NCBI RefSeq assembly: GCF_001404515.1
Contig: NZ_CXWE01000004.1
Span: 62,001 to 126,000 of the forward strand
From: Roseibium album
Lineage (GTDB): Bacteria; Pseudomonadota; Alphaproteobacteria; Rhizobiales; Stappiaceae
DNA length: 64,000 nucleotides
Direction: 5' to 3'
The position numbers were made by a program, and so were the translations under genes. The notes under the pieces were generated by a model. The model did no database searches. It was not told the DNA's origin and was given only the letters and a program-made list of their open reading frames with translations. Below are positions 55,458 to 64,000 of the stretch, in pieces. Within the stretch, counting starts at the first letter, position 1; each line of letters opens with the position of its first letter.

Positions 55458-55859
55458 GAAACTGCCAACCGGATTGTTATCAAGGATCTACCAGAAAAGG
55501 ATTGCCATATTCCTTAAGTGGCGACGAAATGAATTGAACAAAGACAAGCGAGACTATGCAGCCATCATACCTGATCACACTTGCGCGTGAAAAAAGTGTA
55601 GCGGATTTGTTCAAACAGGTCGCAAGGCAATCAAAATCGGACCCTTTGTTCAGCGTCGCACGTACTCTGCCGCGGCATTCCGGGACATATGCTTGCACCA
55701 GACGCTGTTTGCCCGGTACCAAGCTTGCATTGATCACGTCAGGGAGAAAGCAGGAGCGATCTTTGTATCATTCGCGTAGGATCAGAATCCGGTGGGTTGC
55801 CTGGCCCGTCAACGATGAGATGCCAGGATCGGGTCTGCTGGATTTGGAGGGCATTGGCC
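55458..55859. other. Intergenic region, no gene seen
   Basis: About 400 bases between divergent patatin and NTF2-like genes. Several short frames lack ribosome sites. Probably promoter sequence for both. Confidence 0.4.
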
Positions 55860-56228
55860 GTGGAACTCAAACAAGTGCTTGCATCATATGGTGCGGCCTG
55901 GAACGAAACCGATCTTTCGAAGCGCCTCGGATTTCTTGAATCCTCCTGGAGCGACGGCGGCCGATACATGGATCCTGCCGGAACCGCGCAAGGTCGAGAT
56001 CAACTGGCGAACTATATTGGCGAGTTTCAGGCGCGAATGCCCGGAGCACGCATAGAACTCACCAGTGACGCAAGCCAACACAACGCGCGTATTTATTTCA
56101 AGTGGCGTCTGGTGACTGCCGATGGAAACACGGCGATCGACGGTGTCGATTTCGGCACGCTTTCAGACGACGGGCGTCTTCGTGAAATCGTCGGATTTTT
56201 TGGAGCGCCACCAGAGCGGACAGGCTGA
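55860..56228 (+). CDS. SnoaL/NTF2-like protein
   Basis: A 122-aa NTF2-fold protein from a GTG start with TTGGAGG upstream. VLASYGAAWNETDLSKRLGFLESSWSDGGRYMDP begins the cone-shaped fold; WRLVTADGNTAIDGVDFGTLSDDGRLREIVGFFG ends it. Substrate or partner is unknown. It converges with rarA. Confidence 0.75.
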   Translation: MELKQVLASYGAAWNETDLSKRLGFLESSWSDGGRYMDPAGTAQGRDQLANYIGEFQARMPGARIELTSDASQHNARIYFKWRLVTADGNTAIDGVDFGTLSDDGRLREIVGFFGAPPERTG

Positions 56229-56273
56229 TGGTCCTGTCACCATATCAGATTGCAGGTGCAAGGAATTGACCAG

Positions 56274-57578
56274 TCAGCCTCGTTCCTTGCGCAATCGGCT
56301 CCAGTAGTCCAGCCTCTTGCGAAGATCCCTTTCAAAGCCCCGCTCCGGAGGATCGTAGTAGGATTGCCGTCCAAGTTTTTCGGGGAAATAGTCTTGCCCG
56401 GAAAATCCGTCCGGTGCGTCGTGATCGTATTGATATCCTGCGCCGTATCCTTCCTGCTTCATCAGCTTGGTGGGCGCATTCAGGATGTGTTTCGGCGGCA
56501 AAAGCGAACCACTTGATTTGGCGTCCCGCATCGCAGCCTTGTAGGCTACGTAAGCACCGTTCGACTTTGGTGCGGTCGCGAGATAGATCACAGACTGGGC
56601 AAGCGCCAGTTCACCTTCGGGCGATCCGAGCATCTGATAGGCGTCCCTTGACGCATTGGTCTGAACCAGGGCGTTTGGATCTGCAAGTCCGATGTCCTCT
56701 ACGGCCATTCGGATAAGCCGGCGCGCGAGATACATCGGGTCCTCGCCGCCATCCAGCATGCGGCAGAACCAGTAGAGCGCAGCATCGGGATCGGATCCGC
56801 GTACGGATTTGTGCAGCGCTGAGATCAGATTGTAATGACCGTCCGCGCTCTTGTCATAGATGGGAGCCCGACGCTGCACGATCTCCTGCAACCGGTCGGC
56901 ATCGAATATTTCGTCTTCTGCCGCAGCGCGCCAGACGTCTTCGGCAAGCGTCAACGCGGAACGGCCATCGCCATCTGCCATCCGCATCAGCACCTGGCGC
57001 GCATCGGGCTCCAGCGGCAGGTCCTTTTCCTCCGCGTCTTCCGCACGGTTGAGTAATTGCCCGATCGCATCCAGGGAAAGCGAGTGAAAAGTCATCACAT
57101 GCGAGCGGGAGAGCAGCGCCGAGTTGAGTTCAAAAGACGGGTTCTCCGTTGTTGCCCCGACAAGCGTGATCGTGCCGTCTTCCATGACCGGCAGAAAGCT
57201 GTCCTGCTGCGCACGATTGAAACGATGGATCTCATCGACGAACAGAAGCGTGGCCCGACCGCCCATGCGTCTTGCCTTGGCGGCCTCGAACACTTTCTTC
57301 AGATCTGCGACACCGGAAAAAATCGCCGAAGTCTGTTCGAACGCAAGATCTGTTTCATTTGCAAGCAGGCGCGCAATCGTCGTCTTTCCAGTGCCCGGAG
57401 GACCCCAGAAGATCAGGGAACCGAGCGATCTCGTTTTCAGCATGCGTGACAGCGTGCCTTCAGGCCCGAGCAGATGTTCCTGACCGACGACATCATCAAG
57501 CACGGCGGGACGCAACCGGTCAGCCAGTGGACGCGGTCCGGCTTTCGCAAGCCCGGAAGCTTCGAACAGATCGCTCAC
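56274..57578 (-). CDS. rarA: Replication-associated recombination protein RarA (MgsA)
   Basis: A 434-aa AAA+ ATPase that remodels stalled replication forks with SSB. Walker A WGPPGTGKTT, Walker B LLFVDEIHRFNRAQQD, sensor GATTENPSFE, then the helical C-terminal region (DGEDPMYLARRLIRMAVEDIGLADP). Full length. It starts 8 bases after the degP stop, as in the backbone block. Confidence 0.96.
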   Translation of the reverse strand: MSDLFEASGLAKAGPRPLADRLRPAVLDDVVGQEHLLGPEGTLSRMLKTRSLGSLIFWGPPGTGKTTIARLLANETDLAFEQTSAIFSGVADLKKVFEAAKARRMGGRATLLFVDEIHRFNRAQQDSFLPVMEDGTITLVGATTENPSFELNSALLSRSHVMTFHSLSLDAIGQLLNRAEDAEEKDLPLEPDARQVLMRMADGDGRSALTLAEDVWRAAAEDEIFDADRLQEIVQRRAPIYDKSADGHYNLISALHKSVRGSDPDAALYWFCRMLDGGEDPMYLARRLIRMAVEDIGLADPNALVQTNASRDAYQMLGSPEGELALAQSVIYLATAPKSNGAYVAYKAAMRDAKSSGSLLPPKHILNAPTKLMKQEGYGAGYQYDHDAPDGFSGQDYFPEKLGRQSYYDPPERGFERDLRKRLDYWSRLRKERG

Positions 57579-57586
57579 ATCACGCT

Positions 57587-59041
57587 CTATCTGAGTTCGA
57601 GTTTCGAAATCTTGCCATCACGCTCGACCTCCAGACGCCATACACGCGGAGGTGTCTTGGTGATCGTTTCAAGCATGCGCGTCGATTCCACTTTCTGATT
57701 GTTGACGACACGAATGATATCGCCGGGACGCATGCCCACCTGATTGGCGGCACTGCCACGATTGACAGATGCGATGACGACACCCTCAAACAGGCCTTCC
57801 AGACCCAGTTCTTCCGAAACCGCCGGAGACAGATTCATAACGGTCGCGCCTTCAAACGGCGAATATTCACGCAGCACCCGTGCGTCCCGAGGAACGGTTT
57901 CCGGAGCAGGTTGCAGGGACACCGGAATGGCAATTTCCTGCCCTCCCCGCACGACCAGGAATTCGGACGTCTCGCCAATCATCTTGGTCGCAAAACGGTA
58001 TCCGAAGGAATTCGGGTCAATCACCTCCTTGCCCTCGATGGCGATGACAAGATCGCTGACCTTGAGGCCTGCATCATGGGCAGGAGAATCGTCAAAGACA
58101 GCAGTCACCAGGACGCCGCGTGGACGCTCAAGCGACAGCGCCTCGGCAATTTCAGCGTTGACCATCTGAACAGTGGCACCCAGCCAGGGCCGTCGAACCT
58201 TGCCACCCTGATCGGCTGCCTGGGCGACGAAACGGGCCATATGAGCCGGAATGGCGAAGCCGATGCCGTTCGACCCGCCGGAGCGTGAGAAGATCGCGGT
58301 ATTGATACCGACGAGCTTTCCGGTCATGTCAACCAGTGCGCCGCCGGAATTGCCCGGGTTGATCGCTGCGTCGGTCTGGATGAAAAACTGGAAATCCGTG
58401 ACACCGACCTGCGTGCGCGCGAGCGCGGAGACAATTCCCTGGGTGACGGTCTGCCCGACGCCGAACGGGTTGCCGATCGCAAGGACGATATCACCGACCT
58501 CCAGACTGTCTGAATTGGCAAAACTCACGTGTTCATACGGGCCTTCTCCCCGGATCTTCAGCACTGCCAGATCCGTTCGTTCATCCATCAGAACGATGTC
58601 CGCATCGAATTCCCTGCGGTCGCTGAGCGCAACCCTGACGGCATCAGCGCCCTTGATAACGTGATGGTTGGTAATCACCGTTCCGTCCGCAGAAATGATA
58701 ACGCCAGACCCCAGCGATGATTCCACCCGTTCGCGCGGACGGCCAGAGCCACCGGGTTGCCCGAAAAACCGGCGGAAAAACGGATCTTCGAAGAAGGGGG
58801 AAACACGCTGACGCTGCACGACCTTGCGACTGGCGTAAACGTTCACCACCGCTGGCGCGACCTGCTTCACCACGGGCGCGAACGAAAGCTTGATCTGCGC
58901 CTCGTTTTGCGGGATCAGCCTGAGGTCCGCCGGTGTCGGCTCAACCGTTTGCGCGAACGTTGCAGTTGCCAGGAGACCGGTCAGCGTCGCCAGCAGAATG
59001 CGGCACAAAGGGCGAAATCGGTTTGAATTTGCCAGGCGCAT
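57587..59041 (-). CDS. degP: Do-family periplasmic serine protease (DegP/DegQ)
   Basis: A 484-aa periplasmic protease with signal peptide (RILLATLTGLLATATFA). The catalytic triad is HHVIKG (His), DLAVLKI (Asp) and GNSGGAL (Ser). Two PDZ domains follow. It likely degrades misfolded envelope proteins. In the backbone block it lies between rplQ and rarA, here separated from rplQ by the chemoreceptor. Confidence 0.94.
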   Translation of the reverse strand: MRLANSNRFRPLCRILLATLTGLLATATFAQTVEPTPADLRLIPQNEAQIKLSFAPVVKQVAPAVVNVYASRKVVQRQRVSPFFEDPFFRRFFGQPGGSGRPRERVESSLGSGVIISADGTVITNHHVIKGADAVRVALSDRREFDADIVLMDERTDLAVLKIRGEGPYEHVSFANSDSLEVGDIVLAIGNPFGVGQTVTQGIVSALARTQVGVTDFQFFIQTDAAINPGNSGGALVDMTGKLVGINTAIFSRSGGSNGIGFAIPAHMARFVAQAADQGGKVRRPWLGATVQMVNAEIAEALSLERPRGVLVTAVFDDSPAHDAGLKVSDLVIAIEGKEVIDPNSFGYRFATKMIGETSEFLVVRGGQEIAIPVSLQPAPETVPRDARVLREYSPFEGATVMNLSPAVSEELGLEGLFEGVVIASVNRGSAANQVGMRPGDIIRVVNNQKVESTRMLETITKTPPRVWRLEVERDGKISKLELR

Positions 59042-59755
59042 TGACAGAGCCCTCTCTTTCGATTCTTTTTCAGTATCGGCGATACATGGCAGATAGGGTG
59101 GAATGGAGGCAATTGCAAAAGCAACACATCGCCAAAATGACGGCCAGATTTCACAATTTCCTATCTCAAACCACTTGCTGCATCAAATGACGGCATAATC
59201 GGCCAAACGCATTCGCGCGCGATAACATTGCAGTCCAGAGCCAGACAGCAGGCGCAGTTGTAATGCGCTATCTCCGCAACTCAGCTGCCGCCTTTTCGCA
59301 AGGGGCCTGGTATTGCAGTTCCGGCAAGGATGTTCATGACGAAAAAACCGGAAGCCGCAGTCCCATCAGCAGAACCTTGAGGATTACCAAAACCATCCGG
59401 CCACCTTTCCACCTTGCATCGAAGCAGCAGGATTGCCACAACGCGTATCCGGCTGACGGGAAATAAAACGCGAAACACGCAATCAAAAAACGTGGGTGGT
59501 TCTTTCCAGTAGTCTCCGACGTGCACCCTCTTCAGCTGTCAAGATCCCTACCTCAATGGACAATTTTGAGTCAGTTGTCAGTTGGTCAGACAACTCGATT
59601 GCGACATTTCGTCAGGAAGATATCAGGGCCGTACATGCATGGTTTCCTTTTTGACAAAGCACGCACCCGGCACGCGGCCTGTCCTGTATGTCGGCCGCGA
59701 TAGACCATGTCTGGATTACAATTCAATCAAACATGGCTTATCGTAATCAAGGGCT
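59042..59755. other. Intergenic region before membrane protein gene
   Basis: About 710 bases. Small frames (67 codons plus strand, 81 codons minus strand) overlap each other and lack good ribosome sites. No gene can be supported. Confidence 0.4.
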
Positions 59756-60151
59756 GTGTGTCCGCTCATTTGTTTCGATCAGGTAAGGGGGCTTAACAGC
59801 AACGTGGGAGGAAGCGCAGGATTTATACTGCAGGGCTACGGATACATTGCTATCGCCTGCATAATATCGGGGGCCATTGTCGCTGTTCTGGAATGGTTCT
59901 TGTTCCAACATAAAACCAGCTGGAAAAGTGCTGCACTATTTTTTCCAGTAGGTTTATTGTTAACTGGATTTGTATCAGCAGTTCTAGTTGACCTTGCAAT
60001 GGGAAGAGATTTATCTGGCGCGCAATTACTTGCGCAAGCCACGTGGAAAATTGGACTTGTTTCAGTCGTCCCTTACATCCCAATCGGATTGCTCGCCCGC
60101 TCAATTACATTAAAAGCCTTGAATTCCATGGTGGGATCCAGGGAGACGTGA
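59756..60151 (+). CDS. Small membrane protein, about 131 aa
   Basis: Three hydrophobic helices (GYIAIACIISGAIVAVLEWF, AALFFPVGLLLTGFVSAVL, IGLVSVVPYIPIGLLA). A GTG at 59756 opens the frame; a later GTG at 59804 could be the true start. AT-richer than flanking genes. No family is recognised. Confidence 0.6.
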   Translation: MCPLICFDQVRGLNSNVGGSAGFILQGYGYIAIACIISGAIVAVLEWFLFQHKTSWKSAALFFPVGLLLTGFVSAVLVDLAMGRDLSGAQLLAQATWKIGLVSVVPYIPIGLLARSITLKALNSMVGSRET

Positions 60152-60238
60152 CAACCGCAATTTCACGATAGCCGAGGTTTGGCCGTATTGCTCGCAGAAC
60201 CGCCACTCGTTCTCAATTCGGTGCGTGACAGCAAACAC

Positions 60239-60287
60239 GCAAAAGCCGCGAACACGCCCATCTGACCGGGGTGTTTGCGGCTTTTGC
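60239..60287. terminator. Intergenic hairpin between convergent genes
   Basis: GCAAAAGCCGCGAACACG pairs with a near-exact inverted copy ending GCGGCTTTTGC, forming a stem of about 18 bp. It sits between the ends of the membrane protein and chemoreceptor genes. There is no long T-run on either strand, so it is a bidirectional terminator-like structure. Confidence 0.65.
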
Positions 60288-60315
60288 GAACTTTGCATTG
60301 TCCGCTGGAGGTGGT

Positions 60316-62487
60316 TTACGCCGAGCGAACCTGATCCAGGAAACTCCGGACTTCCCGGTCCAGTTGCTCTGCCTCTGTCGCCATGTCCGCGGCTTCTTCA
60401 GAGAAGTTCTGGGCCGCCATGTTTGTGTCGTTCGACAGGCTGGATACGTTGCGGATGTCTTCCGTCACCTTGGACGTGCCACCTGCAGCCCTTTGTGTGT
60501 TTTCGGCAATGCCTTGCGTCGCGTAGCTTTGTTCTGTAACGGCGGCCGCAACCTCGCTCACCGATTGGGTGATCTCGTCGATGGTTTTCTGAATGTCGCC
60601 GATAGCCCCGACGGCATCGTCCGTTGCTGTCCGGATCGCATCAATCTGCAGCTGGATCTCACCGGTTGCCTTGCCCGTCTGTGATGCGAGATCCTTGACC
60701 TCCGAAGCCACGACCGCAAACCCCTTGCCGGCTTCGCCCGCTCGCGCTGCCTCTATCGTGGCGTTGAGCGCAAGAAGATTGGTCTGATCTGCAATGTCGC
60801 TGATAAGCGTGACGACCTCACCAATCCGGTTCGCAGCCTCGGCGAGCGATTTGACGGTTTCATTGGTGGTTTCGGCGCGCTTGGTCGCCGCGGCGGCCAC
60901 ACTCGAAGACCGCTCGATCAGGCTGGAAATTTCCTGTATCGAGCCGGAAAGCTGATCTGATGCTGCAGCAATCGACTCGACTTCCGCAAGCGCCTCTTCG
61001 GACATGGTCGCTGCATTGGCCGACGTCTCTCCTGCCGTATCGGTCATCTCGCGCATCTTGTCAGCGGATTGCCTGAGAGACGCAGCCGAGCGGGCGACCT
61101 TGTCTACAACCGTACCGACCGTCGCCTCGAATTCACCGGCCAGGTTGGCCAGCATGTCGTGCCGCTGTTCCGCCTGGATGCGTGCCGCATCTGACTCTTC
61201 CGCCGCTCTTCGTTCGTTTTCCTCAGTCGCATTTTGGCGGATCTGCAGCACCGCACGTCCGATATCGCCGATCTCGTCCTTTCTGCCAGCCGCTCTAATC
61301 TCCGCTCCAAGGTTACCCGAGGCAATGGCGTTCAGGGCACCAACGAGTGCTGACAGCGGTCCGGTAATCGACCGGGAGAAGAAGAGTGCAATGACAGCGG
61401 CGACCGCGATCGTTATCAGGGACCAGATAATCATCTGGTTCCGCATGTTTGTGACTGCGGCAAGTGTTTCACCGACGCTCTTTTCTGCAACGATTGCCCA
61501 ATTCTGCCCCTGGAAAATCAGGGGGCGAGCAACCACCAAATCAGCCACTCCATCCGCTCCTGTCACGATTTCAGCAGATTCCAGTCCACCGGTGGCAGCG
61601 AGTATCGGGGCGGCTTCGGTTGTGAGTTTGAGTGCAGTCGGTTCTGCGGCAAGCGGCAGGTCAGACAGCACAATTCCGTCCTGCCCGACAATATAGACCT
61701 GCCCGGTTTCACCAAGATCATCCCGGCTTGCGACAATGGCATTCAAATTGGAAGTGTTGAGGCGAACGACAACCACGCCACTTAGGCTTACGGTGCCGAA
61801 CGTATTCAAAAAAACGGGGGATGCCAGAAACAGCGATCCTTCACTGCCGGACGGCTCGTAGGACGCAAAGGATGTTGATGCGATTTCTCCTTCACCCAGT
61901 TCCAGCGCAGCATTGAAGACCTGTTCCAGACCGGTGCCTTCGGCGGGGCTGCCTTCGCCGAACTGCCTCAGAAACTCATCTCCCTTGGTCACCGAATAGA
62001 GGACAAGTCCGGCGGGATCGAGCAAGTAGATATCGGCGTAATCACTGTTCTTCCAGAGATTGTAAATTGCCGGATGCGCCTCCGAATGGCGCCATGCATA
62101 CATGGTTTTTTGCTCACTCCCTGAAAGCGACGCCCGTTCACTGGCAGTCTCAGCAGCTTGAAAATAACCGAGGATCTCCTCCCGTTCCTTCCCAAGATTG
62201 AGCGAAGCCTGACCGAGGGTGTGCAAAGCATCGGCAACACTTGAGGCCAGGGTAACCACTTCACCTTCCGCTGATTTCAGTTTGCTCTCAAGCAACGCAG
62301 ACCGTGCGGTAATGACCATACCGAGTTCCGCCTCGGCTGCCTTCTGCAAGCCGTCCTTGCCGGTCATGTAACCGATGACACCGACAGCTGCGCATGCTGC
62401 AACCGTAATGACGATCATCAATGCCGGAATGACAAAGGAAAGACGAAAAGATGATTTCGTCCCCGATGAGGATGATTTTGAAAACAC
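60316..62487 (-). CDS. Methyl-accepting chemotaxis protein (dCache sensor)
   Basis: A 723-aa chemoreceptor. N-terminal helix (FVIPALMIVITVAACAAVGVIGY), a periplasmic sensor of about 300 residues with Cache features (AWRHSEAHPAIYNLW, DIYLLDPAGLVLYS), second membrane helix (WSLITIAVAAVIALFF), HAMP domain (LNAIASGNLGAEIRAAGRKDEIG) and the MA signalling domain with ALNATIEAARAGEAGKGFAVVASEV tip. No C-terminal pentapeptide for CheR is visible. Inserted between degP and rplQ. Confidence 0.95.
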   Translation of the reverse strand: MFSKSSSSGTKSSFRLSFVIPALMIVITVAACAAVGVIGYMTGKDGLQKAAEAELGMVITARSALLESKLKSAEGEVVTLASSVADALHTLGQASLNLGKEREEILGYFQAAETASERASLSGSEQKTMYAWRHSEAHPAIYNLWKNSDYADIYLLDPAGLVLYSVTKGDEFLRQFGEGSPAEGTGLEQVFNAALELGEGEIASTSFASYEPSGSEGSLFLASPVFLNTFGTVSLSGVVVVRLNTSNLNAIVASRDDLGETGQVYIVGQDGIVLSDLPLAAEPTALKLTTEAAPILAATGGLESAEIVTGADGVADLVVARPLIFQGQNWAIVAEKSVGETLAAVTNMRNQMIIWSLITIAVAAVIALFFSRSITGPLSALVGALNAIASGNLGAEIRAAGRKDEIGDIGRAVLQIRQNATEENERRAAEESDAARIQAEQRHDMLANLAGEFEATVGTVVDKVARSAASLRQSADKMREMTDTAGETSANAATMSEEALAEVESIAAASDQLSGSIQEISSLIERSSSVAAAATKRAETTNETVKSLAEAANRIGEVVTLISDIADQTNLLALNATIEAARAGEAGKGFAVVASEVKDLASQTGKATGEIQLQIDAIRTATDDAVGAIGDIQKTIDEITQSVSEVAAAVTEQSYATQGIAENTQRAAGGTSKVTEDIRNVSSLSNDTNMAAQNFSEEAADMATEAEQLDREVRSFLDQVRSA

Positions 62488-62621
62488 GATATTTCTCCCA
62501 GCCCTACCACAACCTCAAGGAGGTGTTGCGGCAAACCTAGGTAGTTTTCATTAATGCAATGATAATCTGGGGTTTCATTTTTCAATGGTAAAACCGGCGC
62601 TGGACTTGTCAATTCGGCAAC

Positions 62622-62650
62622 AAAAAAGGCGGGCAAATTGCCCGCCTTTC
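62622..62650 (-). terminator. Terminator of the rpoA-rplQ operon
   Basis: AAAGGCGGGCAA and TTGCCCGCCTTT form a 12-bp stem, followed on the minus strand by TTTTTTG. It lies 24 bases after the rplQ stop and is a classic rho-independent terminator. Confidence 0.93.
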
Positions 62651-62673
62651 AAGTCTGTTACGTCGCTGACTTC

Positions 62674-63099
62674 TTACGCTGCGTTTTCAGCGGTTTCTTC
62701 AGCCTCGGCACGAGCACGATCGTCAGCACCACGAGCATCCGGGTCACGATCGACCAGTTCGATGACCGCCATCGGTGCGTTGTCGCCATAGCGGAAGCCC
62801 GCTTTGAGAACGCGCGAGTAGCCGCCGCTGCGGTCCTTGTAGCGTTCGCCGAGCGTGTCGAACAGCTTGGCAACCATGGCCGTGTCGCGAATCTGCGAAA
62901 TGGCCTGGCGGCGCGCATGCAGATCACCACGCTTGCCCAGGGTGATGAGCTTGTCGATGATCGGCTTCATTTCTTTAGCCTTCGGCAGCGTCGTCACGAT
63001 CTGTTCATGCTTGATCAGCGAAGCTGCCATGTTTGCGAACATAGCCTTGCGGTGGCTAGAGGTCCGGTTGAGCTTGCGGCCGGATTTACCGTGGCGCAT
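62674..63099 (-). CDS. rplQ: 50S ribosomal protein L17
   Basis: A 141-aa ribosomal protein. [20 protein letters not shown] begins it and [18 protein letters not shown] and [13 protein letters not shown] are conserved. It follows rpoA as in the alpha operon. Confidence 0.97.
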   Translation of the reverse strand: MRHGKSGRKLNRTSSHRKAMFANMAASLIKHEQIVTTLPKAKEMKPIIDKLITLGKRGDLHARRQAISQIRDTAMVAKLFDTLGERYKDRSGGYSRVLKAGFRYGDNAPMAVIELVDRDPDARGADDRARAEAEETAENAA

Positions 63100-63182
63100 G
63101 GCCCTCTCCTTTTTCTTTCAGGCAATCTGCTCTTTCACTAGTAGCATTTGCCCGGTTGAGCCCTTAGGGACGCGTACGCCCC

Positions 63183-64000
63183 TTAATACTGATGGTCTTC
63201 GTAACGCTTGGCGAGATCGTCGATGTTCTCCGGCGGCCAGTTGGCGACTTCCATGCCGAGATGGAGACCCATCTGGGCGAGAACTTCCTTGATCTCGTTG
63301 AGCGACTTGCGGCCGAAATTCGGTGTCCGCAGCATTTCCGCTTCGGTCTTCTGAATGAGATCGCCAATATATACGATATTGTCGTTCTTCAGGCAGTTTG
63401 CAGACCGGACAGACAGTTCCAGTTCGTCGACTTTCTTCAACAGTGCCGGGTTGAAAGCAAGTTCCGGGACAGTGTCCTCGGCGACTTCGCGTTGCGGCTC
63501 TTCGAAGTTGACGAAGATGGAAAGCTGATCCTGCAGAATGCGTGCGGCAAATGCCACTGCATCATCCGGCTTGACGGAACCATCGGATTCGACGGTCAGG
63601 GTCAGCTTGTCATAGTCAAGAACCTGGCCTTCACGGGTGTTTTCCACCTTGTAGGAGACCTTCTTGACAGGAGAGTAGAGGCTGTCGACAGGAATAAGTC
63701 CGATCGGAGCATCTTCCGGGCGGTTGCGGTCGGAAGAATGATAGCCTTTACCGGTATTGACGGTGAATTCCATGCGAATTTCCGCGCCCTCATCCAGGGT
63801 GCAAAGCACCAGATCCGGATTGAGCACTTCCACATCACCAACGGTCTGAATGTCACCGGCGGTCACAACACCTGGGCCCTGCTTGCGCACGACCATGCGC
63901 TTTGGACCTTCACCTTCCATGCGGATGGCGATTTCCTTGATGTTGAGCACGATATCGGTGACGTCCTCGCGAACACCGGGGATCGACGAGAACTCGTGCA
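63183..64000 (-). CDS. rpoA: RNA polymerase alpha subunit (partial, N-terminus beyond window)
   Basis: The last 272 codons of RpoA. The N-terminal dimerisation domain piece [21 protein letters not shown] runs to the window edge, and the C-terminal DNA-binding domain ([45 protein letters not shown]) is complete. It is the gene before rplQ. Confidence 0.97.
   Translation of the reverse strand, partial: HEFSSIPGVREDVTDIVLNIKEIAIRMEGEGPKRMVVRKQGPGVVTAGDIQTVGDVEVLNPDLVLCTLDEGAEIRMEFTVNTGKGYHSSDRNRPEDAPIGLIPVDSLYSPVKKVSYKVENTREGQVLDYDKLTLTVESDGSVKPDDAVAFAARILQDQLSIFVNFEEPQREVAEDTVPELAFNPALLKKVDELELSVRSANCLKNDNIVYIGDLIQKTEAEMLRTPNFGRKSLNEIKEVLAQMGLHLGMEVANWPPENIDDLAKRYEDHQY

Noticed and set aside
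59263..59526. Two overlapping short frames on opposite strands
   Set aside because: Neither has a supported start or recognisable domains.
60239..60287. Candidate IS terminal inverted repeat
   Set aside because: It is one hairpin between convergent genes, with no transposase, and fits a terminator.
1..64000. Insertion sequences and complete prophage
   Set aside because: No transposase and no structural or packaging phage genes were found; only integrase fragments exist.

Overview
The window is a 64 kb chromosomal segment of an alphaproteobacterium. Gene content and order point to Hyphomicrobiales, probably a Stappiaceae-like (Labrenzia/Roseibium) marine bacterium; this is inferred from protein families and synteny, with no marker tree. 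Both ends are open: 1-99 is the first 33 codons of a minus-strand gene, and the right end runs into rpoA.

Left arm (0-15.5 kb). A class III nucleotide cyclase is followed by a tight minus-strand operon (6944 to 1241): a LiuR-like MerR regulator, a hotdog thioesterase, a GNAT enzyme, isovaleryl-CoA dehydrogenase, a SET-domain protein, a cupin, an SDR, a ureohydrolase and an ACT-domain protein. It reads as leucine/isovalerate catabolism plus amine/guanidino metabolism. Then come a GH25 muramidase, a VOC protein, an AT-rich orphan glycosyltransferase, the divergent ohr/ohrR pair with two palindromic operators, mgtE, a YARHG-type secreted protein, and a 911-aa SF2 helicase carrying two transmembrane helices.

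Island (15.74-24.05 kb). A 24-bp direct repeat containing the 3' end of tRNA-Leu(GAG) bounds an AT-richer mosaic. It holds a VPLPA-CTERM surface protein, a C-H-D cysteine-peptidase-like protein, an SRAP (YedK/HMCES) protein, a GIY-YIG-like protein, an Imm11-like protein and several tiny membrane proteins or lipoproteins. Three nested copies of the same integrase 3' end (about 160, 285 and 515 bp) separate the cargo, suggesting serial accretion at one site.

Middle (24-38 kb). A FliN-like protein, lipB, the sulfolipid operon sqdBDC, acylphosphatase, and an FMN-riboswitch-controlled riboflavin transporter (ribN). Next is an RNA-repair cassette (HD-Pnk end-healing enzyme and RNA ligase) bracketed by an intact HAD phosphatase gene and a decayed copy of that gene's 3' half. 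Propionyl-CoA carboxylase (pccA, pccB) follows, with a small secreted-protein gene between its subunits.

Right arm (38-64 kb). The Anbu proteasome-like operon (circularly permuted ATP-grasp, alpha-E, transglutaminase, Anbu), a second mgtE, and a housekeeping backbone read on the minus strand: rpoA-rplQ-degP-rarA-crcB-rluC-HAD-atp12-pccB/pccA. This order is familiar in alphaproteobacteria and is interrupted here by accessory blocks: a chemoreceptor, a patatin-like protein, lipoproteins, and a DUF2778 protein with a P-loop kinase.

The most promising candidates for something undescribed are the HD-Pnk/RNA-ligase cassette flanked by HAD repeats, the cassette-like integrase-tail island, and the membrane-anchored SF2 helicase beside it.
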